Source: Gemmatimonadales bacterium
GTDB taxonomy: Bacteria > Gemmatimonadota > Gemmatimonadetes > Palauibacterales > Palauibacteraceae
NCBI GenBank assembly: GCA_009838765.1
Contig: VXQX01000082.1
Coordinates: 14,115 to 77,282, forward strand
Direction: 5' to 3'
Length of the DNA: 63,168 nt
The position numbers and the translations under genes were made by a program. The notes below the pieces were generated by a model. That model made no database searches. It was given only the letters and a program-made list of their open reading frames with translations, and was not told where the DNA came from. This document shows positions 26,098 through 35,900 of the stretch, piece by piece. Numbering within the stretch: the stretch's first letter is position 1; every line of letters begins with the position of its first letter.

Positions 26098-26705
26098 GAC
26101 GCCGGGCGGTGTCGTGCGCCGCGCTCGCCCTCCTCTCCGCCGGGGCCCTGGCGGCGCAGCAGCCTCCGGCCACCGACCCGCCGCCGGTGCCCGCGGGCGC
26201 GCCGGTCGTCGTCCTCCCCGTGCAATCGGCCGTGCCGGACTCCGACGGGGCCTGGGCCGGAGGGACGGGGAGCGCGGAGCGCACGATCGACCTCCTCAAC
26301 GCCGAGATCGAGTTCGCGTTCGGCGAGGAGGAAGGGGCCGCGCACTGGACTCTCGCGCCCGCCGTGAAGGCGCGCCTGGCCCGCAACCCGACGACCGGGG
26401 TCGACCCGGGGCGGCTCGCCTACCGAGGCTTGCTCGCCTCGCGGGACTCCCGGGCGCAGCTCTACGAACCGCTGCACACACAGCTTCGCCGGGTGGCCGC
26501 CCTCTTCGGCACCCGCCTCGTCGTCCTGCCCCTCGCGGTGTCATATCGGGAGCGTCGGGCCGTCCTGCAGCTCGCCGTCATCGATGTGCGGCGGAGCGCC
26601 GTCCTCTGGCAGGGCGCCGTCGCGGGGGCGGTCGCGGAGGCCGCGTCGCCGTTCGCCCTCACCACGCTCGCGCTGCGCCTGGCCGATCGGCTCGCACCCT
26701 CGTGA
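26094..26705 (+). CDS. Exported protein of unknown function
   Basis: A 203-residue protein with a signal peptide (AVSCAALALLSAGALAAQ) starting at ATG 26094, which overlaps the upstream stop as ATGA. The mature part has VVVLPVQSAVPDSDG, then helices and a strand pair LVVLPLAVSYRERRAVLQLAVIDVRRSAVLWQGAVAG. This layout recalls periplasmic proteins of the TolB-N-like or lipoprotein-stress type, but no family was recognised. It lies inside the LeuA-like/IDH gene string. Nothing in it suggests catalysis. Confidence 0.75.
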   Translation: MRRRAVSCAALALLSAGALAAQQPPATDPPPVPAGAPVVVLPVQSAVPDSDGAWAGGTGSAERTIDLLNAEIEFAFGEEEGAAHWTLAPAVKARLARNPTTGVDPGRLAYRGLLASRDSRAQLYEPLHTQLRRVAALFGTRLVVLPLAVSYRERRAVLQLAVIDVRRSAVLWQGAVAGAVAEAASPFALTTLALRLADRLAPS

Positions 26706-26707
26706 CG

Positions 26708-27742
26708 ATGAAGCCGCCGCACGACGTCGCGTTGATTCCGGGTGACGGCATCGGCCCGGAGATCTCCGAGGCCACGGTCGCGATCCTCGAGGCCGCGGGC
26801 GCGCCCATCCGCTGGCGCGAATGCCTCGGGGGCGTCACCGCCATGGAGACCATCGGCGAGCCGCTTCCGCAGGCGACTCTCGAATCGATCGAAGCGACCG
26901 GAGTCGCGCTCAAGGGGCCGCTCACGACCCCCATCGGCTCCGGTTTCCGGTCCGTGAACGTCGCGCTCCGCAAGCACTTCGACCTCTACGCCAACGTCCG
27001 TCCGGCGGTCACCCTCCTCCCGGCCGCCCGCTATCCGGACGTCGACCTCGTCATCGTGCGCGAGAACACCGAGGGCCTCTACGCCGGAATCGAGCACTTC
27101 ATCGGGATGGAGAACGACCCCCGCGCCGTCGCAGAATCCGTCATGCTCATTACGCGCTACGGGTCGCGCCGCATCGTCCGTTTCGCCTTCGAGTACGCCC
27201 TCGCCCACGACCGGCGTCTCGTAACCCTCGTCCACAAGGCGAATATCCTGAAGTACACGCAGGGTCTCTTCCTCGAGGTCGGACGCAACGTCGCGGCCGA
27301 GTACGAGGGAAGGGTGGAATTCGACGAGAAGATCGTGGATGCCACGGCGATGCAGTTGGCGCTGGATCCGTACCGCTTCGACGTGATCGTGACCGAGAAC
27401 ATGTTCGGCGACATCCTCTCGGATCAGGTGGCCGGACTCATCGGCGGGCTCGGCTTCGCGCCGGGCGCGAACCTCGGCGAACGGGCGGCGATCTTCGAGG
27501 CGGTGCATGGATCGGCCCCGGACATCGCGGGAAAGGGGATCGCGAACCCCACCTCCCTCCTGCTCGCGAGCTGCCTCCTGCTCGACCACCTCGAGGAACG
27601 CGAAGTGGCCACGCGCATCCGCGCCGCCCTGCACCGGACCCTGCGGGAGGGCGCCGCCTATACGCCGGACCTCGGTGGCTCCGCCCGCACGGCGGAGTTT
27701 GCCGGCGCGGTGATCGAACGACTGGGTGTCGCGGGTGAATGA
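26708..27742 (+). CDS. NAD-dependent isocitrate/isopropylmalate-family dehydrogenase, IDH-like
   Basis: A 344-residue beta-decarboxylating dehydrogenase. Signatures are [13 protein letters not shown], the substrate loop [51 protein letters not shown] and [17 protein letters not shown], followed by [18 protein letters not shown]. The Ser-x-Asn in the substrate loop favours isocitrate (IDH3-type NAD enzyme) over isopropylmalate, with homoisocitrate as a third possibility. It acts in the TCA cycle or an analogous chain. Start ATG 26708 is chosen; GTG 26702, overlapping the upstream stop, is also possible. It ends in overlap with the zinc-ribbon gene. Confidence 0.88.
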   Translation: MKPPHDVALIPGDGIGPEISEATVAILEAAGAPIRWRECLGGVTAMETIGEPLPQATLESIEATGVALKGPLTTPIGSGFRSVNVALRKHFDLYANVRPAVTLLPAARYPDVDLVIVRENTEGLYAGIEHFIGMENDPRAVAESVMLITRYGSRRIVRFAFEYALAHDRRLVTLVHKANILKYTQGLFLEVGRNVAAEYEGRVEFDEKIVDATAMQLALDPYRFDVIVTENMFGDILSDQVAGLIGGLGFAPGANLGERAAIFEAVHGSAPDIAGKGIANPTSLLLASCLLLDHLEEREVATRIRAALHRTLREGAAYTPDLGGSARTAEFAGAVIERLGVAGE

Positions 27743-28094
27743 CCGGCGCGGAACGACCGGCACGGGTCGCGGGCGGACGGAAGAGCTTCACTTCAAGGGC
27801 GTGATGTGCGGCGCCTGCGGCCAGATGTTCCCCAAGGGGCAGTTGGACGGCGACGACTGGTGCGAGCCCTGCGGGCCGCGCATGCAGCGGCGGATGCGGG
27901 TTTGGCGCCACGTCGTCGCCGGGTGCATCACGCTGCCCTTCGCCGTCTGGGTCATGTTCTGGCTCCGCGCCTCCCCCGACCTCGGTTTTCTGCCCGCGTA
28001 CGCGTGGGGGCTGCCGCTCGTGGCCGCGTACTACCTCGGTTTCCGCATCGGCCGCGAGGTCGTGAAAGGCTACACGCGGTGGCGGCTCGGCTAG
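27726..28094 (+). CDS. Small zinc-ribbon membrane protein
   Basis: A 122-residue protein. Residues about 24-50 form a zinc ribbon, VMCGACGQMFPKGQ and DDWCEPCGPRM. Two or three hydrophobic segments follow (VVAGCITLPFAVWVMFWL, FLPAYAWGLPLVAAYYLGF). The start is GTG 27726 inside the end of the dehydrogenase gene; GTG 27735 is an alternative. No family beyond zinc ribbon was recognised. It is probably cotranscribed with its neighbours. Confidence 0.7.
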   Translation: MSRVNDRRGTTGTGRGRTEELHFKGVMCGACGQMFPKGQLDGDDWCEPCGPRMQRRMRVWRHVVAGCITLPFAVWVMFWLRASPDLGFLPAYAWGLPLVAAYYLGFRIGREVVKGYTRWRLG

Positions 28095-28342
28095 GCGACC
28101 GGCCCGGCAGGGGCGCCGGCGTCCGCACGGTGCTGGGGCTTCCGGCCGCGGCGCTCGCCACCATGCTCGGGATCGTCCTCGTCATCAACGCGCACGTCTA
28201 CGGCTGGCCGGGGGTCGTCGGGGGTCTCCTCCTCGTCGCCGCCGGCGTCGCGCTCGGCGTCCACTGTTTCCGCGCGGATTCGTCCGCCGTCCCCCGTCCC
28301 GCAGCCACGGGCTGCCCGGAATCCGGAGAGATTCGCGAATGA
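28079..28342 (+). CDS. Small two-helix membrane protein
   Basis: An 87-residue predicted protein from GTG 28079, which overlaps the preceding gene by 16 bp. It has two hydrophobic helices (LPAAALATMLGIVLVINAHVY and VVGGLLLVAAGVALGVHCF) and a short polar tail. Its stop overlaps the dehydrogenase start (ATGA, 28339-28342), so the spacing argues it is translated. Unknown function. Confidence 0.6.
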   Translation: MAARLGDRPGRGAGVRTVLGLPAAALATMLGIVLVINAHVYGWPGVVGGLLLVAAGVALGVHCFRADSSAVPRPAATGCPESGEIRE

Positions 28343-29523
28343 CTTTCGAAGGTGTCGACTACTTCAATCTCGATGCGCTCCTTCACGAAGAAGAGATTGC
28401 CATCCGGGACCTGGTGCGCGAGTGGGTGGATCAGGAGGTCCTGCCCATCATCGGCCACCACTACGTCGAACGCACGTTCCCGGGGGAACTCATCCCCCAG
28501 ATGGGCGAACTCGGCTTCTTCGGGGCGAACCTGCCCGAGGAGTACGGCTGCGCGGGCCTCAACAACGTGGCCTACGGCCTCATCATGCAGGAACTCGAGC
28601 GCGCGGACTCGGGCATCCGCTCCTTCGTCTCGGTGCAGGGCGCCCTCGTCATGTACCCGATCTTCGCCTTCGGATCGGAGGAACAGAAGCGCGAGTGGCT
28701 GCCGCGGCTGGCGAGCGGCGAGTCCATCGGCTGCTTCGGCCTCACCGAGCCCGACTTCGGATCCAACCCCGGCGGGATGATCACGAGAGCCGTCGAGGAC
28801 GGGGACGAGTGGGTCCTCAACGGCGCGAAGATGTGGATCACGAACGGCTCGATGTCCGACGTCGCGGTGATCTGGGCCAAGACCGGCGACCTGGACGACG
28901 CCGGCTCGATCCGCGGCTTCATCGTCGAGACCGGGCGCGACGGCTTCACCGCCAGCGACCAGAAGGGGAAACTCTCCCTCCTGGCCTCCGACACCTCCGA
29001 ACTCGCGCTGCAGGACGTGCGGGTACCGCGCACGAACCTCCTCCCCGGCAGCGGAGGGCTCAAGAGCCCGCTGAAGTGTCTCACGCAGGCGCGCTACGGG
29101 ATCTCGTGGGGGGCCGTCGGTGCCGCCATGGCCTGCTATCGCGAGTCGGTCGACTACGCGAAGAACCGCGTGCAGTTCGACGGAACGCCGATCGCGCAGA
29201 CGCAGATCCAGCAGGTCCGGATCGCAGACATGCTCACCGAGATCACGAAGGCGCAGCTTCTCTGCCTCCGGCTCGGCCGGATGAAGGACGAGGGCACGAT
29301 GCGGCCGCAGCACGTCTCCCTCGCGAAGCGAAACAACGTGGACATGGCCTGCGAGTGCGCGCGCGAGTCGCGGCGCCTGCTCGGCGCGAACGGTATCCTC
29401 GCCGAGTACGCCTCGATGCGTCACATGGCGAACCTGGAGTCGGTCTACACGTACGAGGGCACGCACGACATTCACTCCCTGATCCTGGGACACGACGCGA
29501 CCGGACTCCCGGCCTACAACTGA
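28339..29523 (+). CDS. Acyl-CoA dehydrogenase, glutaryl-CoA-dehydrogenase type
   Basis: A 394-residue flavin acyl-CoA dehydrogenase. FAD/substrate blocks are ANLPEEYGCAGLNNVAYGL, CFGLTEPDFGSNPGG and KMWITNGSMSDVAVIWAK. The C-terminal VYTYEGTHDIHSLILGHDATG, with its catalytic glutamate, is the pattern of glutaryl-CoA dehydrogenase (lysine/tryptophan degradation). ASDTSELALQDVRVPRTN is also in place. The exact acyl chain is inferred. Start ATG 28339 overlaps the previous stop. About 100 bp with a hairpin separate it from the VPS10 genes. Confidence 0.9.
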   Translation: MTFEGVDYFNLDALLHEEEIAIRDLVREWVDQEVLPIIGHHYVERTFPGELIPQMGELGFFGANLPEEYGCAGLNNVAYGLIMQELERADSGIRSFVSVQGALVMYPIFAFGSEEQKREWLPRLASGESIGCFGLTEPDFGSNPGGMITRAVEDGDEWVLNGAKMWITNGSMSDVAVIWAKTGDLDDAGSIRGFIVETGRDGFTASDQKGKLSLLASDTSELALQDVRVPRTNLLPGSGGLKSPLKCLTQARYGISWGAVGAAMACYRESVDYAKNRVQFDGTPIAQTQIQQVRIADMLTEITKAQLLCLRLGRMKDEGTMRPQHVSLAKRNNVDMACECARESRRLLGANGILAEYASMRHMANLESVYTYEGTHDIHSLILGHDATGLPAYN

Positions 29524-29529
29524 CCTGCA

Positions 29530-29569
29530 GGACGGGCGGGGGCCGCGGAGCTCTGGCCCGTATCCGTCC
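29530..29569 (+). terminator. Hairpin after the acyl-CoA dehydrogenase gene
   Basis: GGACGG at 29530-29535 pairs with CCGTCC at 29564-29569, with an inner GGGCC/GGCCC helix. No T-tract follows, so termination activity is uncertain. Confidence 0.3.
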
Positions 29570-29620
29570 GGGGCCGCACGTTTCCTCGCTCAAACGACCC
29601 GTTTCACGAGGCAGAGAGCC

Positions 29621-32600
29621 ATGTCCAACGTTCGCCGCTTCTCCATCAGTCTCGCCTTCGCCCTTGCGGCCGCCGCTCCGCTGGCGGCCCAGCAACTCAC
29701 GCCCGAGCAGTATGAGGGCCTGCGGGCGCGCCACATCGGACCCGTCGGCAACCGCGTCTCCTCGATCGCGGGCGTCCCCGGGGACCGAAACACGTACTTT
29801 GCCGGCGCCGCGACCGGCGGGATCTGGAAGACCGACGACGCCGGCCTGCACTGGCGGCCCGTGTTCGACGACCAGCCGGTGCACTCCATCGGCGCCCTCG
29901 CCGTCGCCCCGAGCGACCACGCGGTCGTGTGGGCGGGGACGGGCGAGACCTCGATCCGCTCGAACGTCTCGATCGGGAACGGCGTCTGGAAGTCGACGGA
30001 CGGCGGCGAGAGCTGGACCCACATGGGGCTGGAGGGGACCGGCCGCGTCGGCCGCATCCTGATCCACCCCTCGGACGCGGACATCGTGTACGTAGCGGCC
30101 CTCGGCCACGCCTACGCGGAATCCGATGAGCGCGGCGTGTACCGGACCTTCGACGGCGGCGCCTCGTGGGAGAAGATCCTCTTCGTGGACCGCGGGACGG
30201 GCGCCTACGACATGGTCATGGATCCGGCGAACCCGCGGAAGATCTTCGCCACGATGTGGGACATCGATCTCAAGACGTGGAAGCGCGACAGCGGCGGGCC
30301 GGGGAGCGGGCTTCACCTCACGATGGACGGCGGGGACACGTGGACCGAACTCGAGGGGAACGGGCTTCCGACGGGCACGCTCGGCAAGATCGCCGTCTGC
30401 ATGTCCCACTCGGACTCCGACCGGGTGTACGCCCTCATCGAGACGAGCGACGGCGTGCCGATGGAGGGGTACGAGGCCGACACGGGCGAGCTATGGAGCA
30501 GCGATGACGGCGGCCGCGCGTGGCGCCTCGTGAACTACAGCCACAACCTCGCGACTCGGCAGGCCTACTACACGCGCTGCGGCGTCTCCTCCGGGGATCG
30601 CGACGAACTCTACTTCCTCTCGTCCAGCTTCAGCGTGAGCCGCGACGGAGGCGCGACGTACGAGATGTTCAACTTCCTCGGCGGCGGCGCCCCCGGCGGC
30701 GACCCGGCCGCCCCGGGCTGGGATCTGCACGATGTTTGGGTCGATCCGGAGAACCCGGACCGGATCTTCATTGGCGGCGACAGCGGCGTCGCGATCACCG
30801 AGAACCGCATGAAGTCATGGTCTCGCATGCAACTGCCGATCGCGCAGATGTACCACGTCACGGTGGACAACGCGATCCCGTACAACGTGATGGGGAACCG
30901 CCAGGACGGGCCCTCCTACCACGGGCCGTCGAACACGCGCTACACGGGCTTTTGGGCCCGTGGACTCATCCCGCGCGGCGACTGGAGAACCGTCGGCGGA
31001 GGCGAGAGCGGCTTTGCCACGCCCGACCCCACGGATCCCAACATCGTGTGGTCGAGCGCCTCGGGGTCGGGTGCCGTCGGTGGCATCGTGGTGCGCCACG
31101 ACCGGGAGCGCGGGCAGTTCCGCGACGTCGAAGTGTGGCCGGAATCGACGCGCGGACGCCCGGCCAGCGATGTCCGCTACCGCTTCCAGTGGACCTTCCC
31201 CCTCCTCATCTCCCCCCACGACAGCGAGACGATCTACGTCACCAGCCAGCACGTGCACCGCACGCGCAACCGGGGCCAGAGCTGGGATGTGATCAGCCCC
31301 GACCTGTCGACGAACGACCGCTCCAAGATGGGGGTCTCCGGCGGCCTCACCCCCGACAACATCGGCGTCGAATTCTGCTGCGTCATCTACGCCTTCGACG
31401 AGTCGCCCATCGAGCAGGGCGTCTTCTGGGCGGGCACGAACGACGGACTCGTGCAGGTGAGCCGCGACGATGGCGCGACGTGGACGAACGTCACCGGGAA
31501 CATCCCGAACCTGCCTCCCGACGGCGTCGTGCGGAGCATCGACGCGTCCCGCCACGACGTCGCGAAGGCCTACATCACGATCGAGCACCACCAGGTCGGC
31601 GACTTCGACGCGCGCGCCTACAGGACGGACGACTTCGGCGAGACGTGGACGCAGATCACGAACGGTGTCGACAACTACCCGGTGGACTACACCCGGTACC
31701 TGCTCGAGGACCCGGTGCGGCCGGGGCTCCTGTACCTCGGCACCGAGACGAACGTCTACATCAGCTACGATGACGGGGAGAGCTGGCAACTCTTCATGCC
31801 GAACCTCCCGCCGTCGCCGTACTACGGGCTCATCATCCAGGAGCACTTCAACGACTTCGTGGCCGGGACGTACGGGCGCGGCTACTGGATTCTCGACGAT
31901 CTGAGTCCCGTCCAGCAGCTCACGCCCGAGGTCGCGGCCTCCGACGCGCACCTGTTCGAGCCTCGTGACGCGTACCGTTTCAACGACATCTCCGAGCCCC
32001 AGGTGATGTACGAAGACTGGTCGGTGGGCGAGAACCCGCCCAACGGCGCGTCGATCAACTACTGGCTTGCGGATGGGGAAGGGCGCGAAGTGCAGGTGCG
32101 GGTCGAAACCTCGGCTGGCGAGACGCTGGCCACTCTGGACGGGACGCACCACGACGGCTTCAACCGCGTGTGGTGGAACTTCCGCGGCCCGGACGCCAAG
32201 CCGATCCTCTACCGGACGAAGCCTCAGTTCGCCGACTGGATGCCCATGCCCGAGGTCTCCCGGCAGGCCGGGGGCGGCTTCTTCTTCGGTGGCGGTGGGG
32301 GGCCGAGGCAGCCACCGGGCACCTACACGGTCACGCTGGTCGTGGACGGCGAGGACGCGGGGTCGCAGCAACTGACCGTCCTCCGGGACCCGAACTCCGA
32401 GGGGTCCATGGCGGACATCCTCGCCCAGAAGGCGTTGCTCGACGAAATCGTGGAGGACCGGAACCGGCTCGCCGATGCCGTCAACCAGATCGAACTCCTG
32501 CGCCGCCAGATCCATGATCTGCGCCCCGTGCTCGAGGAGGCGGGAGACGCGGAGGATGTGCTCGAGGCGGGCGAGGCGCTGGACGCATCGCTCATCGAGG

Positions 32601-32866
32601 TGGAAAGCGAACTGGTGCAGCTCAAGGACACCGGGTCCGACGGGGTGCGCTGGCCGGCGATGATCAGCGCCCGCCTCTCCTACCTGCAGCGCACGGTGGG
32701 GACGGCGGACTTCCCGCCCACCGATCAGCACGCCGAAGTGGCACAGATCCTGAGCGACATGATCGACGACGTGGAAGTGCGGCTGCAGGCGGTGCTGGCC
32801 GACGAACTCGCCGAGTTCAACCGGATGCTCCAGGCGCGCGTCGGACGTGTCATCACCACGGAGTAG
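29621..32866 (+). CDS. Exported VPS10/BNR beta-propeller protein, copy 1
   Basis: A 1081-residue secreted protein. A signal peptide (ISLAFALAAAAPLAAQ) is followed by a large propeller of sortilin-VPS10/BNR Asp-box repeats: GIWKTDDAGLHWRPVFDD, GVWKSTDGGESWTH, GVYRTFDGGASWEKI, VSRDDGATWTNVTGN and ISYDDGESWQLF. Residues about 780-920 are a beta-sandwich with FNRVWWNFRGPDAKP, then a Gly-rich loop (GGGFFFGGGGGP). The last 130 residues are coiled-coil-like helices. Such proteins bind peptides or glycans and occur widely in peptide-rich bacteria; no enzymatic residues are evident. The next gene is a close duplicate. Confidence 0.85.
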   Translation: MSNVRRFSISLAFALAAAAPLAAQQLTPEQYEGLRARHIGPVGNRVSSIAGVPGDRNTYFAGAATGGIWKTDDAGLHWRPVFDDQPVHSIGALAVAPSDHAVVWAGTGETSIRSNVSIGNGVWKSTDGGESWTHMGLEGTGRVGRILIHPSDADIVYVAALGHAYAESDERGVYRTFDGGASWEKILFVDRGTGAYDMVMDPANPRKIFATMWDIDLKTWKRDSGGPGSGLHLTMDGGDTWTELEGNGLPTGTLGKIAVCMSHSDSDRVYALIETSDGVPMEGYEADTGELWSSDDGGRAWRLVNYSHNLATRQAYYTRCGVSSGDRDELYFLSSSFSVSRDGGATYEMFNFLGGGAPGGDPAAPGWDLHDVWVDPENPDRIFIGGDSGVAITENRMKSWSRMQLPIAQMYHVTVDNAIPYNVMGNRQDGPSYHGPSNTRYTGFWARGLIPRGDWRTVGGGESGFATPDPTDPNIVWSSASGSGAVGGIVVRHDRERGQFRDVEVWPESTRGRPASDVRYRFQWTFPLLISPHDSETIYVTSQHVHRTRNRGQSWDVISPDLSTNDRSKMGVSGGLTPDNIGVEFCCVIYAFDESPIEQGVFWAGTNDGLVQVSRDDGATWTNVTGNIPNLPPDGVVRSIDASRHDVAKAYITIEHHQVGDFDARAYRTDDFGETWTQITNGVDNYPVDYTRYLLEDPVRPGLLYLGTETNVYISYDDGESWQLFMPNLPPSPYYGLIIQEHFNDFVAGTYGRGYWILDDLSPVQQLTPEVAASDAHLFEPRDAYRFNDISEPQVMYEDWSVGENPPNGASINYWLADGEGREVQVRVETSAGETLATLDGTHHDGFNRVWWNFRGPDAKPILYRTKPQFADWMPMPEVSRQAGGGFFFGGGGGPRQPPGTYTVTLVVDGEDAGSQQLTVLRDPNSEGSMADILAQKALLDEIVEDRNRLADAVNQIELLRRQIHDLRPVLEEAGDAEDVLEAGEALDASLIEVESELVQLKDTGSDGVRWPAMISARLSYLQRTVGTADFPPTDQHAEVAQILSDMIDDVEVRLQAVLADELAEFNRMLQARVGRVITTE

Positions 32867-32906
32867 ACGTGCCCCGGGGGCGACCGGGGCGCGACTCCAC
32901 CCTCGA

Positions 32907-35900
32907 GTGCGCGCCCTGGCCGTCTCGCCCGGGGCGGCGGCATTGGTCGCGGCATTGGCGGCGACCGTGCTTTCCGCCGCGGCTCCGCTCGCCGGGCCGC
33001 TGGGCGGGCAACAGCTTGCGTCTCGGCACTACGACGGTCTGAGGGCGCGCCACATCGGACCCGTCGGTTTCCGAGTTGCCTCGGTGGCCGGCGTCCCCGG
33101 CGACCCATCGACCTACTTTGCCGGCGCCGCGACCGGCGGCATCTGGAAAACGGACGACGCCGGTCTCCACTGGCGGCCGGTGTTCGACGATCAGCCGGTG
33201 CACTCGATCGGTGCCCTCGCCGTGGCTTCGACCGACCACGCAATCGTCTGGGCAGGCACCGGCGAGACCTCCATCCGCTCAAACGTCTCGATCGGCAACG
33301 GAGTGTGGAAGTCGACCGATGGCGGCGAGAGCTGGGCCCACATGGGCCTCGAGGGCACCGGCCGAGTGGGGCGGATCCTCATCCATCCCGCCGACGCGGA
33401 CATCGTCTACGTCGCCGCGCTCGGCCACGCCTACGCGGAGTCGGGAGAGCGCGGCGTGTACCGTACGAGAGACGGCGGTGCCTCCTGGGAACGGATCCTG
33501 TTCGTGGATCCGGGTACCGGTGCCTACGACATGGTCATGGACCCCGCCAACCCGCGGAAGATCTTCGCGACCATGTGGGACATCGACCTCAAGACGTGGA
33601 AGCGCGACAGCGGGGGCCCGGGGAGCGGGCTCCACCTGACGATGGACGGTGGCGACACATGGACCAGGCTCCGGGGGAACGGTCTCCCGACCGGAACGCT
33701 CGGCAAGATCGCAGTGTGCATGTCCAGCTCGGACTCCGATCGGGTGTATGCCCTCATCGAGACGAGCGATGGCGTGCCGATGGTGGGCTACGAGACCGAC
33801 ACGGGCGAGTTGTGGCGCAGCGACGATGGCGGCCGGACGTGGCGGCTCGTGAACCACAGTCACGACCTCGCGACGCGCCAGGCCTACTACACCCGCTGTG
33901 GCGTCTCCTCCGGCGACCGTGACGAAGTCTACTTCCTCTCATCGAGCTTTGCCGTGAGTCGCGACGGCGGCGAGAGCTACACGCTGTATCACTTCCTGCG
34001 CGGCCCGCACGGCCGCCAGCCGTCCTCTCCCGGCTACGACCACCACGATATCTGGATCGATCCCGAAGATCCGAATCGGGCCATCATCGGCGGCGACATG
34101 GGTGTGCACATCACCGAGAACGGAATGGCCTCCTGGTTTCGCGTCCAGCTGCCGGTCGCGCAGTCCTACCATGTGACAGTGGACAACGCGATTCCGTACA
34201 ACGTGATGGGGAACCTGCAGGACGGGCCGTCCGTGCACGGGCCGTCGAATACGCGATACGAGGGCTTCTGGACGACGGGGATCATCCCGCGAGGCGACTG
34301 GATCAGCGTAGGCGGGGGCGAAAGCGGCTTTGCCACGCCCGACCCGACCGATCCCGACGTGATCTGGTCCACCGCCTCCGGATCCGGCGCGCGGGGCGGG
34401 ATCGTCACCCGGCATGAGCTGTCCCGCGGCCAGTTCCGCCAGGTGGAGGTCTGGCCGGAGTCCACCGGCGGCTACCCCGCAGAGGCGCTGCGCTACCGCT
34501 TCCAGTGGACCTTTCCCCTTCTGATCTCGCCTCACGACAACGAGACGATCTACGTCACCAGCCAGCACGTGCACCGCACGCGTAACCGGGGGCAGAGCTG
34601 GGAGGCGATCAGCCCGGATCTCTCCACGAACGACCGCTCGCGGATGTCGATCTCCGGCGGCCTCACGCCCGACAACATCGGCGTGGAGTATTGCTGCGTC
34701 ATCTACGCCTTCGACGAGTCGCCGCTGGAGCAGGGGGTGTTCTGGGCGGGCACGAACGACGGACTCGTCCACCTGAGCCGCGACGATGGCGAGACGTGGA
34801 CGAACGTCACCGCGAACATTCCCGATCTCCCGCCCGACGGCGTGGTCCGGAGCATTGACGCCTCCCGCTTCGATGTGGCCAAGGCGTATATCACGATCGA
34901 ACACCATCAGGTCGGCGACTTCGAGGCCCGCGCCTACAGGACGGACGACTTCGGGGAGACGTGGACCCGGATTACGAACGGCGTCGAAAACGAACCGGTC
35001 GACTATACACGCACCCTGCTCGAGGACCCCGTGCGACCGGGACTCCTCTACCTGGGCACCGAGTCGAGTCTCTATCTCAGCTACGACGACGGGGAGAACT
35101 GGCATCGGTTCATGCCGAACCTGCCCCCGACCCCTTACTATGGGCTCGTCGTGCAGGAACACTTCAACGACCTCGTGACCGGGACCTACGGGCGGGGCTA
35201 CTGGATTCTCGACGACCTGAGCCCCATCCAGCAGCTGACGCCGGAGATCGTTGCCTCCGGCGCGCACCTGTTCGAGCCTCGCGACGCCTACCGCTTCAAC
35301 CCGACGGCCGAGCCCATGATCATGTTCGCCGACCCCTCCGCGGGGGAGAACCCGCCCAACGGGGCGTCGATCAACTACTGGCTCGCAGACGGCGACAGGC
35401 GCGAGGTGCAGGTTCGGATCGAGAACATTGATGGCGAGACTCTGGCCACACTCGACGGCACGAACCGCGAAGGGTTCAACCGGGTGTGGTGGAACTTCCG
35501 CGGGCCCGGTCCGAAGCCGATCCTCTTCAGGACAAAACCGCTCCATGCGGAGTGGTTCCCCCTGCCGGAGGTCGCCCGCGCAAGCGGCGGCCCGGGGAGC
35601 ACCGGACCGCGGGAACCCCCCGGCACGTACATCATCGTGCTGGTTGTGGACGGAGAAGTAGCCGGACGGCAGTCGTTGACCGTACTCCGGGATCCCAACT
35701 CCGCGGGCAGCATGGCGGACATCCTGGCGCAGAAGCGATTGCTGGACGAGATCGTCGCCGACCGGAACCGGGTGGCCGACCTCGTCAACCACATCGAACT
35801 ACTGCGGCGACAGATCTTCGACCTGCGCCCAGTGCTCGACGAGGCGGGAAACGCCGAGGACGTGCTTGAGGCGGGCGAAGCGCTCGACGAACGCCTCAGC

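Noticed and set aside
32847-32906. Earlier ATG for VPS10 copy 2
   Set aside because: It begins inside copy 1 and adds polar residues in front of the signal peptide; GTG 32907 fits better.
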